Position numbers and translations under genes: made by a program. The notes below the pieces were generated by a model. The model was given only the letters and a program-made list of their open reading frames with translations, was not told the origin of the DNA and did not search any database. A stretch of DNA of 56,100 nucleotides from Acidobacteriaceae bacterium (GTDB lineage: Bacteria; Acidobacteriota; Terriglobia; Terriglobales; Acidobacteriaceae), in the NCBI GenBank assembly GCA_003138955.1, contig PLHP01000403.1:1487-57586 (forward strand). The letters run 5' to 3'. Positions 16,637 through 24,737 of the stretch are shown here, piece by piece. The number at the start of each line of letters is the position of its first letter. Position 1 is the stretch's first letter.

Positions 16637-16992
16637 TGGTTGTCCGTCGGCACCAGATCCAGTTTGCGCCAGTCCCGCGACGCCGAGGCGCACTTGTCCG
16701 ACCATTCCAGGAAGCTCGTCAGCTGATCAGGTAACTGGGCCGGCCACCAGCACTCGTCGTAGCAGCCGTAGAGATCGGATTCCATGGGCTGGCACAGGCC
16801 CGTCATCTGGCCGGAACTGTCGGTCTCCCACCCGGGATCGAAGATGAGCGCGCAGCCCAATGGGAGTTGGGGCGCCTGCTGTAGCGCCCGCACGTCGGGC
16901 TTGCTCTCCGCCCGGGAGCCGCTGTCGGCTTGCTGGTGTGCCGCCGCCTCGATCTTTCTGGCTTTCTTATTGAGTGGCTTCAAGTGTTTCAT
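16633..16992 (-). CDS. qhpC: Quinohemoprotein amine dehydrogenase, gamma subunit precursor (CTQ)
   Basis: A 119-residue precursor of the small catalytic subunit. After a 40-residue leader the core reads LGCALIFDPGWE, LCQPMESDLYGCYDECWW and PAQLPD. Aligning it to the known gamma subunit, every cross-link residue is conserved at exact spacing: Cys47-Glu56, Cys67-Asp73 and Cys81-Asp89 for the thioether bridges, and Cys77 with Trp83 for the cysteine tryptophylquinone. CTQ converts primary amines to aldehydes in the periplasm. It starts 17 bases after qhpA with GGAG upstream and overlaps qhpB. Maturation needs QhpD (cross-links), QhpE (leader removal), QhpF (export) and a Trp hydroxylase. All but a recognisable QhpG are in the window. 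Confidence 0.96.
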   Translation of the reverse strand: MKHLKPLNKKARKIEAAAHQQADSGSRAESKPDVRALQQAPQLPLGCALIFDPGWETDSSGQMTGLCQPMESDLYGCYDECWWPAQLPDQLTSFLEWSDKCASASRDWRKLDLVPTDNQ

Positions 16993-17009
16993 ATGAAATT
17001 TGCTCCGTG

Positions 17010-18605
17010 TTACGGTATTAGTGGGTCTCTCATCTTGGGGATGCTCACCAGCAGGTAGGCACGTGCCTTCATCGCTTTGGCGTCATCCCCCGGTTTGTAT
17101 TCGGCAGTTACATAGACGTCGCCAATGTTATCGGCACTGCGGTAACGTTTCGGATTCGGTCCCTCGGTCGCGGGAGTAAATAATCCGTTCTGATCGATGG
17201 AGCCGACAAACTCCCGATCCTTGTCGTCGTAGGCGTTGTAAAACTCTTCGATTGCCCAGTTCGGCTTGACGACGCCTATCTCGAGATCGTCGTCGTTGCC
17301 GGGAACGCCATCCGGACCGCGGTTGTACGCGTGCGCTTCAAACTGGACGTACTGCTTCGAATAGTGAAGCCCGCCCGTTCGCGCCATTATCCGATCCGGC
17401 AGCACGCGAATGTAGTCCACCTTGTCGTACACGCAGAGCAAATCCTTGGCTGTGGCCGGGCCCACTTGTACCACCCGTCGGCCATTTTTCGCATCCGCCG
17501 CGACCGTGGCCTCCATCGTAATCCGATCGGTTGTGGCGGCGGTGATCTTCTCGATCTTCAGGCCATCGCCCAGGCTCAGATCGCCGGGTTTCACGTTGGC
17601 CGGAAGGTCGGCCCCGTAGATGCGCAGCTCGATGTTCTTGGCGCCAGACTGTACGGCCTTCGGAAACACGGCGACGAGGCGGGGCTGCCCGTCCCGGCGG
17701 TGGAGAGTTTCCTCGCCTGCGATTCCCTGCCGTTCGGCGCCCAGCCATCGGCCGCGCAGCGTCGCGCCGTCGGCGGAAAGATGATAGATTTCCCGTCCCT
17801 TTGCCCCATCCTTCCACTGGGCATTGCCTCTCCAGGAAACCGCTCCATACCATTGTCCGGTACCGGTGCGCGTCGTGCTGGTGCCGTCGGCGAACTCCAG
17901 AGCAGCCTGAGTCTGCCGCGAGCCGTCGGCCGCCACGCTCATCTTGATCTGTCCCACGTAATCGCCCTTGCCCGCCTGATACCCTCGAACAACCCAAGCG
18001 GCTTCGCCGGGAGCAGTCTGGTTCTTTTCCCGCTGCCATTCCGGAGTTTCCAGCGGGAACTGCTGGGCCAGGTAGGCGAGCGCTTCATCGCACGTTGCCA
18101 TCCAATCCATGTAGCGATGTTGATAAACGATGGTGGGGATGATGGCCAGCAGGAAGCTTTTCAGCTTGAGCCATTCCTCTTTGGTCCGACGCTGGGCTGC
18201 AATCCTAGCGTAGCTGTGGCAGGTCCCGCAGGCCGTCCGGACCGCTTCGTTGGGAATCTGCTCCTGTTCTCCGCGTTGCTCCAGTTCGCGTTGCTCCAGG
18301 GCATAGCTAATCTTGTCCACCTCCGAAGCGGTCAGGCCTTGCTGATCCCCCAGGTACTGCACGATGGCCCGCGCTTCCGCCGGAGTCAGGCGGACCTTGT
18401 GCAGTTGCACCATGCGCCGCACGGTTTCCTCCCAACCCTCCGGTGTCTTGCGCTGGTAGGAGATGCGGCTCATGCGCTGCTGGGAATCCAGGGTGTGACA
18501 GCCGCCACACTTGTCTTGCACAAGTTGGCTCTTTACGGGGATGCCCTCAGCCCACAGCATTGCGCCGAGAGCGGCAGTCGTCAGCGTTATCATCAGGAGT
18601 CGCAT
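17010..18605 (-). CDS. qhpA: Quinohemoprotein amine dehydrogenase, alpha subunit (dihaem)
   Basis: A 531-residue periplasmic subunit. A signal peptide (MRLLMITLTTAALGAMLWAEG) is followed by a dihaem cytochrome domain with CGGCH near residue 33 and CGTCH near 127. Beta-sandwich domains then follow, including an Ig/IPT-like segment (AVQSGAKNIELRIYGADLP) and a C-terminal domain ending VYVTAEYKPGDDAKAMKARAYLLVSIP. In QHNDH this subunit takes electrons from CTQ through two haems to an external cytochrome or cupredoxin. It is 38 bases after the aldehyde dehydrogenase gene and 17 before qhpC, so the order ALDH-A-C-B forms one operon. Confidence 0.95.
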   Translation of the reverse strand: MRLLMITLTTAALGAMLWAEGIPVKSQLVQDKCGGCHTLDSQQRMSRISYQRKTPEGWEETVRRMVQLHKVRLTPAEARAIVQYLGDQQGLTASEVDKISYALEQRELEQRGEQEQIPNEAVRTACGTCHSYARIAAQRRTKEEWLKLKSFLLAIIPTIVYQHRYMDWMATCDEALAYLAQQFPLETPEWQREKNQTAPGEAAWVVRGYQAGKGDYVGQIKMSVAADGSRQTQAALEFADGTSTTRTGTGQWYGAVSWRGNAQWKDGAKGREIYHLSADGATLRGRWLGAERQGIAGEETLHRRDGQPRLVAVFPKAVQSGAKNIELRIYGADLPANVKPGDLSLGDGLKIEKITAATTDRITMEATVAADAKNGRRVVQVGPATAKDLLCVYDKVDYIRVLPDRIMARTGGLHYSKQYVQFEAHAYNRGPDGVPGNDDDLEIGVVKPNWAIEEFYNAYDDKDREFVGSIDQNGLFTPATEGPNPKRYRSADNIGDVYVTAEYKPGDDAKAMKARAYLLVSIPKMRDPLIP

Positions 18606-18642
18606 GTTTGATCGTCCGCCTTGAGCGAAAATAAGCAGTTTT

Positions 18643-20115
18643 TCAGTTCGGCAGGCTCACCCACACGCTCTTCACTTGCGTGTAACTCTCGAGCGCGTGC
18701 ACGCCCAGTTCGCGGCCGAATCCGCTCATCTTATAGCCGCCGAAAGGCGAGAGACTGCTGATCACGTTGTAGGTGTTCACCCAGACCGTTCCGGCTTTGA
18801 GCTTGCGAGCCATGGCATGGGCTCTGCCAACATCACGCGTCCACACCGCCGCCGCCAGCCCATAAAAGGTGTTGTTGGCGCGGGGCACAACTTCGTCCAT
18901 GTCTTTGAACCGGATGACCGAAAGCACCGGTCCAAAGATCTCCTCGCGCGCGATCTTCATGGAGTCGTTAACCCCGTCAAAGATGGTCGGATTGACGAAG
19001 TAGCCGCGCTTGGTGGGCTGGTCGCCTCCCGTTCGCAGCGTGGCTCCCTCGGCTTTGCCGGTCTTGATATAGCTCAGCACCTTGTTCAGGTGGTCCTCGG
19101 AAATCAAGGCCCCGATCTGGGTCGAAGGATCCATGGGGTCACCGACTTTCATCTTGCCGGCCTGTCCCACCAGTTTGTCCATGAACTGGTCGTACACCGA
19201 CTCCTGCAAGAACAGGCGCGATCCAGCACAGCAGACTTCACCCTGGTTCCAGAAGATGCCCATTAAGGAACCGGCGACGGCCGCGTCCAGGTCGGCGTCG
19301 GCGAAGACGATGTTGGGCGACTTGCCGCCCAGTTCGAGCGAGACCCGCTTCAGCGTCCCGGCCGCCTCGCGCATGATGGTTTGGCCGGTGATGTACTCGC
19401 CGGTGAAGGCGATCTTGTCCACGTCCGGATGGGTCACCAGAGCGGCTCCGGCGGTGGGCCCAAATCCCGGCAGCACGTTCACAACACCAGCAGGGATGCC
19501 CGCTTCCAGGCAGAGCTCGCCTAACCGCAACGCGGTTAGAGGTGTTTGTTCCGCGGGCTTCAGCACCACGGTGTTTCCGGTGGCCAGCGCCGCACCCAGT
19601 TTCCAGGCGGCCAGCAGCATGGGGAAGTTCCAGGCCACGATCAGGCCAACGACGCCGAGCGGTTCCCGCAGCGTGTAGTTGAGAAACGGCCCGGGGACAG
19701 GAATGGTTTCTCCGTGCACCTTGTTGGCCCAGCCGGCATAATATTCGATGCAGTCGGCGACCAGGGGAATGTCAATATTGCGCGCGTCGGAGATGGGTTT
19801 GCCGTTGTCCATCGTTTCCAGCTCGGCCAGATCATCGCGATGTTCCATGATCAGGTCGGCGAGCTTTGAGATGACCTTGCCCCGGTCGGTGGCGCTCATC
19901 TTGCTCCACGGCCCGTCCTCGAAAGCCTTGCGCGCTGCTTTGACCGCGAGATCCACGTCGGCCTTGTCGGCCTCGGCAACGGACGTGATGACTTCGCCGG
20001 TCGCAGGATTGAGGGTATCGAAACGCTTGCCCGAAACAGCCTCGCGCCATTGGCCGTCAATAAGAAGCTGGGTCGGACCGCTGTAGGTGGCGATGGGTCT
20101 GATTGCGGTTGCCAT
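18643..20115 (-). CDS. NAD(P)-dependent aldehyde dehydrogenase
   Basis: A 490-residue class 1/2-like aldehyde dehydrogenase. It has VAWNFPMLLAAWKLGAAL and the Rossmann loop FTGEYITGQTIM, the general base in SLELGGKSPN, the catalytic cysteine in QGEVCCAGSRLF, and FGPVLSVIRF. It oxidises an aldehyde to the acid with NAD(P)+. The position directly before qhpA says its substrate is the aldehyde released by amine oxidation, for example phenylacetaldehyde or benzaldehyde. The best-looking ribosome site in the cluster, AGGAGGT, precedes the ATG at 20115. It is cytoplasmic (no signal peptide), so the aldehyde must cross the membrane. Confidence 0.93.
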   Translation of the reverse strand: MATAIRPIATYSGPTQLLIDGQWREAVSGKRFDTLNPATGEVITSVAEADKADVDLAVKAARKAFEDGPWSKMSATDRGKVISKLADLIMEHRDDLAELETMDNGKPISDARNIDIPLVADCIEYYAGWANKVHGETIPVPGPFLNYTLREPLGVVGLIVAWNFPMLLAAWKLGAALATGNTVVLKPAEQTPLTALRLGELCLEAGIPAGVVNVLPGFGPTAGAALVTHPDVDKIAFTGEYITGQTIMREAAGTLKRVSLELGGKSPNIVFADADLDAAVAGSLMGIFWNQGEVCCAGSRLFLQESVYDQFMDKLVGQAGKMKVGDPMDPSTQIGALISEDHLNKVLSYIKTGKAEGATLRTGGDQPTKRGYFVNPTIFDGVNDSMKIAREEIFGPVLSVIRFKDMDEVVPRANNTFYGLAAAVWTRDVGRAHAMARKLKAGTVWVNTYNVISSLSPFGGYKMSGFGRELGVHALESYTQVKSVWVSLPN

Positions 20116-20184
20116 TGGTACCTCCTATTTGGATTCTGCGAGTATAGAACTTGCGCTCCGCTACGGAAACAATCTCCGTCTCCA

Positions 20185-23100
20185 TCACCAGGAGATCTTC
20201 AATCCAAACTGAAGCTCCCGCGGAGAATAGGCCTGGGTTGACTTGCCAAAGGTGGAGAAGACTGGATTCGGGATCAGGCCGGCGACCCCCAAGTCCCCGT
20301 CCGGCAAGTACAGGTTGACCCGGTTGAAGGTGTTGAAAGCCTCCGCCCGGAACTGGATTTTTCCCTGCTCTCCGAGGAGCCGCGCTTTGAAGTTGCGTAC
20401 CAGGGAGAGGTCTGCGCCCTCATAGTTGGGACCACAGAATGTGTTGCGCCCCAGGGTCCCGTTGGTATTCGGCGCCGGTGTGGGGAAAGCCGAGGGCTGA
20501 AACAGTCCATTCACGTAAGCGTGCGGCGACTTGCAGCCGACGCTATTGCCAAAGGCCGGCGTGTCGGGGCGATCATAGGCGTTGCCGGTGGGAGGCGCTT
20601 GCGCTGCCCCACCGCCGTCTCCGTTGTAATCGAGGACCGAGTTAAAAACGGTGAAAGGCCGGCCGGATTCGTAAGAAAAAATTGTGTTGATCTGCCAGCC
20701 GCCGGCCAGGGCGCGAACGACCGGACCATGCTTGGACATCTGGCCGACTTCCCAGACCCCGTTGGCGGTCAGGCGATGGCGGATGTCGAAGCTGGAACGT
20801 CCATAGTCCAAGCGGGGTTTCGAAGCATCCATGGTGCCGTTGTAGCCGGTCCCCGCGCCAATGAAGTCCCCGGCATTGGCGTCGTCCTGGATGTCGAGCA
20901 CCTTGCCGTAGGTATAGCTGGTTTGCAGGAGGTAGCCGTGGCTGAACTGTTTCTTCAACTGCACCGAACCGCCGTTGTAGTTGGAAGACCCGGTCGTGGT
21001 GAGGTAATCCAAGGTTGACAGATTCGGTTCTGCCAAAAGACAGTTCGGAGCATTTCCTAAAATGCACGGCACAGCGGGCGGGAGCCCGCCGGTCACGCGG
21101 TTGGGATTATTCGTAAAACTGAGGCGGTGTCCCTGGTTTCCGGAGTAACTTAACTCGAGCATCCAGCTACTGGCCAGTTCGTACTGCAGAGTGAGGTGCC
21201 ACTGCTCGACGTAGGGAGTTTTCAAGTGCTGGTCAATGGCCATCACTTCCGCGGAAAGGCAGCCGTTTGGCCGGGTTGGATCCAGCATGCCACTCGCGTT
21301 AAGCCCTCCCCCATAAGGCACCCCTCCGACGGCCGGAGGAAGTACGGGAGGATTTTGGAAAACATTCGCGACCGTGTAATCGGGCATGGGGCAATTTGTC
21401 AGTCCGGGCACGGCCAAGGCGAAAGCGCTATAGGGAGGAGTGAAGCGGGCGGGCTCGCTTAGGAGGTCGTTGTGGAGGCGGTCATAGTTGATCGCCCAGG
21501 CGCCACGCACGGAGAACTTCCCGTTGCCCATTGGGTCCCAGGCCAGTCCCAGGAGAGGGGCATAATTCCGATAATTCGGTTGGTAGAGCTGGCCCTGCTT
21601 GCCGAGTGTAGCGCCGGCCAGTTGCTCCTGGAGCGTGTTTCCCGATCCTAAGGTCATGCCCGCCTGTTTGCCGTCGGTTTCCTGGATTACTCCAAAGTAC
21701 TCCCACCGCAGTCCAGCGTTGATGGTCAGGTTCTTGCGAGGCTTCCAGTCATCCTGGAAGAACCAGGCAAAGTCACGCCGGCGGAAGTGGCGCTGATCGT
21801 TAGGACTCGACATGATGCTGAGCCCTGTTGTGGGATCGATTTGCGCTTCGTAAGCGAAAGGGCTATCTGTGACGAAGGCTGCCAGGTTTGTGAAAACGTA
21901 GGCACCGCGCCCGGCGGCATCAAACGTGCTGGCCTCCAGATCATGGTTGTATTCCACGCCCATCTTTATGCCGTGCCGTCCACGGGTGACTAAGAAGTTG
22001 TCCTTGAAGTTGAAAGCGTTATTGGTAAAGTCAATGGGGACAAACCAGTCGGAACCGAAACCCAGGGTCAAGTCGTTGAGGAAGAAATTGGGAACGTTGC
22101 TGGGGAAGGCATTGGTAGAAGCTCGATTGCGCAGGTAGCCGAAGCGGAAATCGTTCAAAAGGTTTTGGCCAAAAAGGTGGGTGTAGCCGACGGCCAGGTT
22201 GCCAATGAAACCATCGCCCGGACGCCGGAAGCCGCGCATGATGCGTCCTAATCCCCCGTAGGTGGTAAGTTCGCCGGCGCCGTTGCTTCGGGGATAGTCT
22301 CCTACCCAACGCACGAAAACTTTGTCGTTGACACGAAAATCATGGTCGATTTTCGCGTCGTACTGGTCGGTCGTGTTGTGATTGATGGCTTGGCCGGCTC
22401 CGATGCCGATATCGGGAACGCCTCCAGGCTGGATGCCCACGTTCACGCCCGTGCCCGGCAGGATGTACGAAGGGCCGGGAAAGTTCTGGAACAAGTAGTT
22501 GGCAACGCTGTTGGGAAAATTGGCGGCCACATAGCTCCGCAGTTGCGGCGTTTCCACCTGCACATCGCGAGTGGTCCCGCGTGCCTCACGGAAGCCTTCG
22601 TAGGCTAGGAACCAGAATGTTTTGTCCTTGCGGATGGGGCCGCCCACAGTAAATCCGAACTGGTTTTGGTTAACCACGGAAGGCGTGGCGAGGTCGAAAT
22701 AATTGCGGGCATTGAGCGCCGTATTGCGGGCAAACTCCCACATTGAACCGTGGATGTTGTTAGTGCCGGACTTGGTGGCCACGTTGATGTCCGCCCCGAA
22801 ATTCCGTCCGAACTCGCGGGGGAAATCGTTGGTGGAAACCTGGAACTCCTGGACCGCGTCGAGGATGGGCGCAACCGCGGGAATTCCACCGAGCCCATTA
22901 TCGTTGTTGGGCACGCCGTCCAGCATGAAATTGGCGGAGCGAATGTTCTTCCCGTACGAGATGAAACCCATGTCATAGACCGAGTTGTTGTAGTAGGTGG
23001 GCATGAGAATACGGGTGGGCGCTGTGCCCGGCTCCAGCACCGGCAACTGGTAAATGTTGCGGTTCACCAGCGGCAGCTCCTCGACCTGCTTCTCCTCGAC

Positions 23101-23529
23101 GATATTCGTCGTGCTCGCCTCCTCGGTATTGACGAGCACCGGCCTGTCTTCAACTTCGACCGTCTCTTTCACCATGCCCACGCTTAGCGTCAGATCCACG
23201 CGCGAGGCTTCTCCCACGTGCAGCGTCACGTTGCTGGTGACGGTCGTCTTGAACCCCGCTTTTTCCGCGCGGACTTCATAGATCGCGGCCGCCAGGTCGG
23301 AGATGCGATACAGGCCGTCAGCGGTGGTGACATCGGACCGGGTCTGGTTGGTGGCGAGGTTGCGCAGGGTCACGGTGGCGCCCTCGATGGAGGCGCCTCC
23401 CTGGTCCCGCACGCCGCCCACCAGCGTGGCGCTGGTCAGTTGGGCGTAGCTGGCGCCGGTGAAGACGAGAACGGCGATGATTAGCCCAGCACAAAAACGG
23501 CGGCAATCAGAGCGCAGTTGCGGTTTCAT
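20185..23529 (-). CDS. TonB-dependent receptor, Oar-like with carboxypeptidase-regulatory domain
   Basis: A 1,114-residue outer-membrane protein. A signal peptide (LIIAVLVFTGASYAQ) leads to a CarboxypepD_reg domain (GGVRDQGGASIEGATVTLRN, LYRISDLAAAIYEVRAEKAGF), then a plug (VEELPLVNRNIYQLPVL) and a long beta-barrel. It ends in an aromatic-rich final strand (YSPRELQFGLKISW). This architecture is expanded in Acidobacteriota and is the main basis for the taxon guess. It lies 69 bases before the aldehyde dehydrogenase on the same strand, so it probably imports the amine or a related substrate, or belongs to the same regulon. The TonB box is not obvious. Confidence 0.92.
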   Translation of the reverse strand: MKPQLRSDCRRFCAGLIIAVLVFTGASYAQLTSATLVGGVRDQGGASIEGATVTLRNLATNQTRSDVTTADGLYRISDLAAAIYEVRAEKAGFKTTVTSNVTLHVGEASRVDLTLSVGMVKETVEVEDRPVLVNTEEASTTNIVEEKQVEELPLVNRNIYQLPVLEPGTAPTRILMPTYYNNSVYDMGFISYGKNIRSANFMLDGVPNNDNGLGGIPAVAPILDAVQEFQVSTNDFPREFGRNFGADINVATKSGTNNIHGSMWEFARNTALNARNYFDLATPSVVNQNQFGFTVGGPIRKDKTFWFLAYEGFREARGTTRDVQVETPQLRSYVAANFPNSVANYLFQNFPGPSYILPGTGVNVGIQPGGVPDIGIGAGQAINHNTTDQYDAKIDHDFRVNDKVFVRWVGDYPRSNGAGELTTYGGLGRIMRGFRRPGDGFIGNLAVGYTHLFGQNLLNDFRFGYLRNRASTNAFPSNVPNFFLNDLTLGFGSDWFVPIDFTNNAFNFKDNFLVTRGRHGIKMGVEYNHDLEASTFDAAGRGAYVFTNLAAFVTDSPFAYEAQIDPTTGLSIMSSPNDQRHFRRRDFAWFFQDDWKPRKNLTINAGLRWEYFGVIQETDGKQAGMTLGSGNTLQEQLAGATLGKQGQLYQPNYRNYAPLLGLAWDPMGNGKFSVRGAWAINYDRLHNDLLSEPARFTPPYSAFALAVPGLTNCPMPDYTVANVFQNPPVLPPAVGGVPYGGGLNASGMLDPTRPNGCLSAEVMAIDQHLKTPYVEQWHLTLQYELASSWMLELSYSGNQGHRLSFTNNPNRVTGGLPPAVPCILGNAPNCLLAEPNLSTLDYLTTTGSSNYNGGSVQLKKQFSHGYLLQTSYTYGKVLDIQDDANAGDFIGAGTGYNGTMDASKPRLDYGRSSFDIRHRLTANGVWEVGQMSKHGPVVRALAGGWQINTIFSYESGRPFTVFNSVLDYNGDGGGAAQAPPTGNAYDRPDTPAFGNSVGCKSPHAYVNGLFQPSAFPTPAPNTNGTLGRNTFCGPNYEGADLSLVRNFKARLLGEQGKIQFRAEAFNTFNRVNLYLPDGDLGVAGLIPNPVFSTFGKSTQAYSPRELQFGLKISW

Positions 23530-23698
23530 CCCCTGCTCCTCTCCCGGAAACGATGCTATGAGTCCGGTTTAATTTCTTTGCCTATCCAAGAGAGGCGGGC
23601 TGAGCGACCGCGGTCCGCGCTGCTTCGCACGGAAAACTCGCGCTGCGGCCGTCCCCGCTATCTATTACATTTTCTTCACGCCAGCGTGATCGGGCGTA

Positions 23699-23727
23699 AT
23701 GCTATAATCGTTTCCCGCTGTTGTCAA
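23699..23727 (-). promoter_or_regulatory. Sigma70-type promoter for the receptor-QHNDH unit
   Basis: On the minus strand TTGACA (23722-23727) is separated by 17 bases from TAGCAT (23699-23704), directed at the receptor gene with a leader of about 160 bases. The -35 is perfect and the -10 matches four of six. It shares the 290-base spacer with paaX, which reads the other way, so PaaX could act here. Confidence 0.5.
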
Positions 23728-23819
23728 GGTCATTTATCACGGTCCATACGGCTTGGAATTTGTGGTAAAGTTGCCGGCCAGTTCGTGATTCTTGTGACAG
23801 CGCGCGCACGAACGCAGCC

Positions 23820-24716
23820 ATGAACGCACGTAGAGCCATCTTCGAAATCTACCTTGACTACGTGCAGTACTACGGCGGCTCCATCCGCTTGCGGAGCCTG
23901 CTCGCTCTGGGCCAAGAACTGGGACTGACCACGACCGCGCTGCGCGCCGCCCTGTGCCGGCTCTGCCGCCAGGGATGGCTGCAGGCTTCGTCTCGGCGAA
24001 AACAGAGCTTTTATGCGTTGACGGAAATGGGCCTGGAACGCGTCGAAGAAGCGGCGCCCAGAATTTTTTCTCCCCATGTGGAAAAGTGGGACGGCCAATG
24101 GACGATGCTGACCTACTCTCTGCCGGAGAAGCTTCGCCCCCATCGCGACCGGCTGCGGCGTGAGTTGACTTGGTTGGGCTTCGGTCCGCTTCTGCCTTCG
24201 GTCTGGATTAGTCCGCGTCCCGTCGTCGAATTGACTCTGCGCCACCTGGGTCAGCGCCAGTTAGACGGTTTCGTGCATTTATTCCGAGCTCGCCACGTGA
24301 ATTCTCTGGCTTATGACGAACTGGCGGAAAAGTGCTGGAACCTGAAAACCGTGCAGAAGCAGTACGTGAAGTTCACCCGGCACTGGGAGCCGGAGTGGCA
24401 GAAGTTTCAGGCCCGTTTCAACGCCGGCGATCCGCCGAACGAGAGCGTCTGCTTCGCTAGCAAGATGCGCCTGCTACACGAATACGGGAAGTTTTTGCAC
24501 ATTGATCCCGGCTTGCCCTCTGAACTTTTGCCGGCGGGCTGGCCCGGGACAACCGCCTGGCGAGTGTTCCGTGAATGTCACCTCCTGCTGGCGGAAAGGG
24601 CACTGAACTTTTTCGACCGGCACTTCGAGGGACCGCCGGAGACGCAACCGCAGCAGAACGAAGGCCGCCAGAAAGCTCTGCACAACGTGTATGAAAGCTC
24701 TGCACAACGTGTATGA
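23820..24716 (+). CDS. paaX: PaaX-family transcriptional regulator
   Basis: A 298-residue protein with the PaaX layout. An N-terminal winged helix (RSLLALGQELGLTTTALRAALCRLCRQGWL) is followed by the central domain with KWDGQWTMLTYSLPEKLRPHRDRLRRELTWLGFGPLLPSVWISPRP, and the C-terminal domain has LPAGWPGTTAWRVFRECHLLL. PaaX proteins repress phenylacetate genes and are released by phenylacetyl-CoA. The gene is divergent from the receptor-ALDH-QHNDH unit, which fits control of amine-to-aryl-acid catabolism by an acyl-CoA product. Its last 15 codons lie in a 22-bp tandem repeat that also forms the start of the next gene (ATGA overlap). The start ATG at 23820 lacks a strong ribosome site. Confidence 0.9.
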   Translation: MNARRAIFEIYLDYVQYYGGSIRLRSLLALGQELGLTTTALRAALCRLCRQGWLQASSRRKQSFYALTEMGLERVEEAAPRIFSPHVEKWDGQWTMLTYSLPEKLRPHRDRLRRELTWLGFGPLLPSVWISPRPVVELTLRHLGQRQLDGFVHLFRARHVNSLAYDELAEKCWNLKTVQKQYVKFTRHWEPEWQKFQARFNAGDPPNESVCFASKMRLLHEYGKFLHIDPGLPSELLPAGWPGTTAWRVFRECHLLLAERALNFFDRHFEGPPETQPQQNEGRQKALHNVYESSAQRV

Positions 24717-24737
24717 AAGCTCTGCACAACGTGTATG
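24672..24737 (+). repeat. 22-bp tandem repeat, three copies, at the paaX/crotonase junction
   Basis: Three exact, head-to-tail copies of a 22-base unit containing TGCACAACGTGTATG lie at 24672-24693, 24694-24715 and 24716-24737. Each copy ends in ATG. As 22 is not a multiple of three, the reading frame shifts with each copy: copy 1 encodes KALHNVY in paaX, copy 2 supplies both the paaX stop and the crotonase ATG (ATGA), and copy 3 encodes KALHNVY in the crotonase. Changing the copy number would fuse or separate the genes. Confidence 0.95.

Noticed and set aside
24672-24737. Possible CRISPR array
   Set aside because: The three repeats are adjacent with no spacers and lie inside coding sequence.
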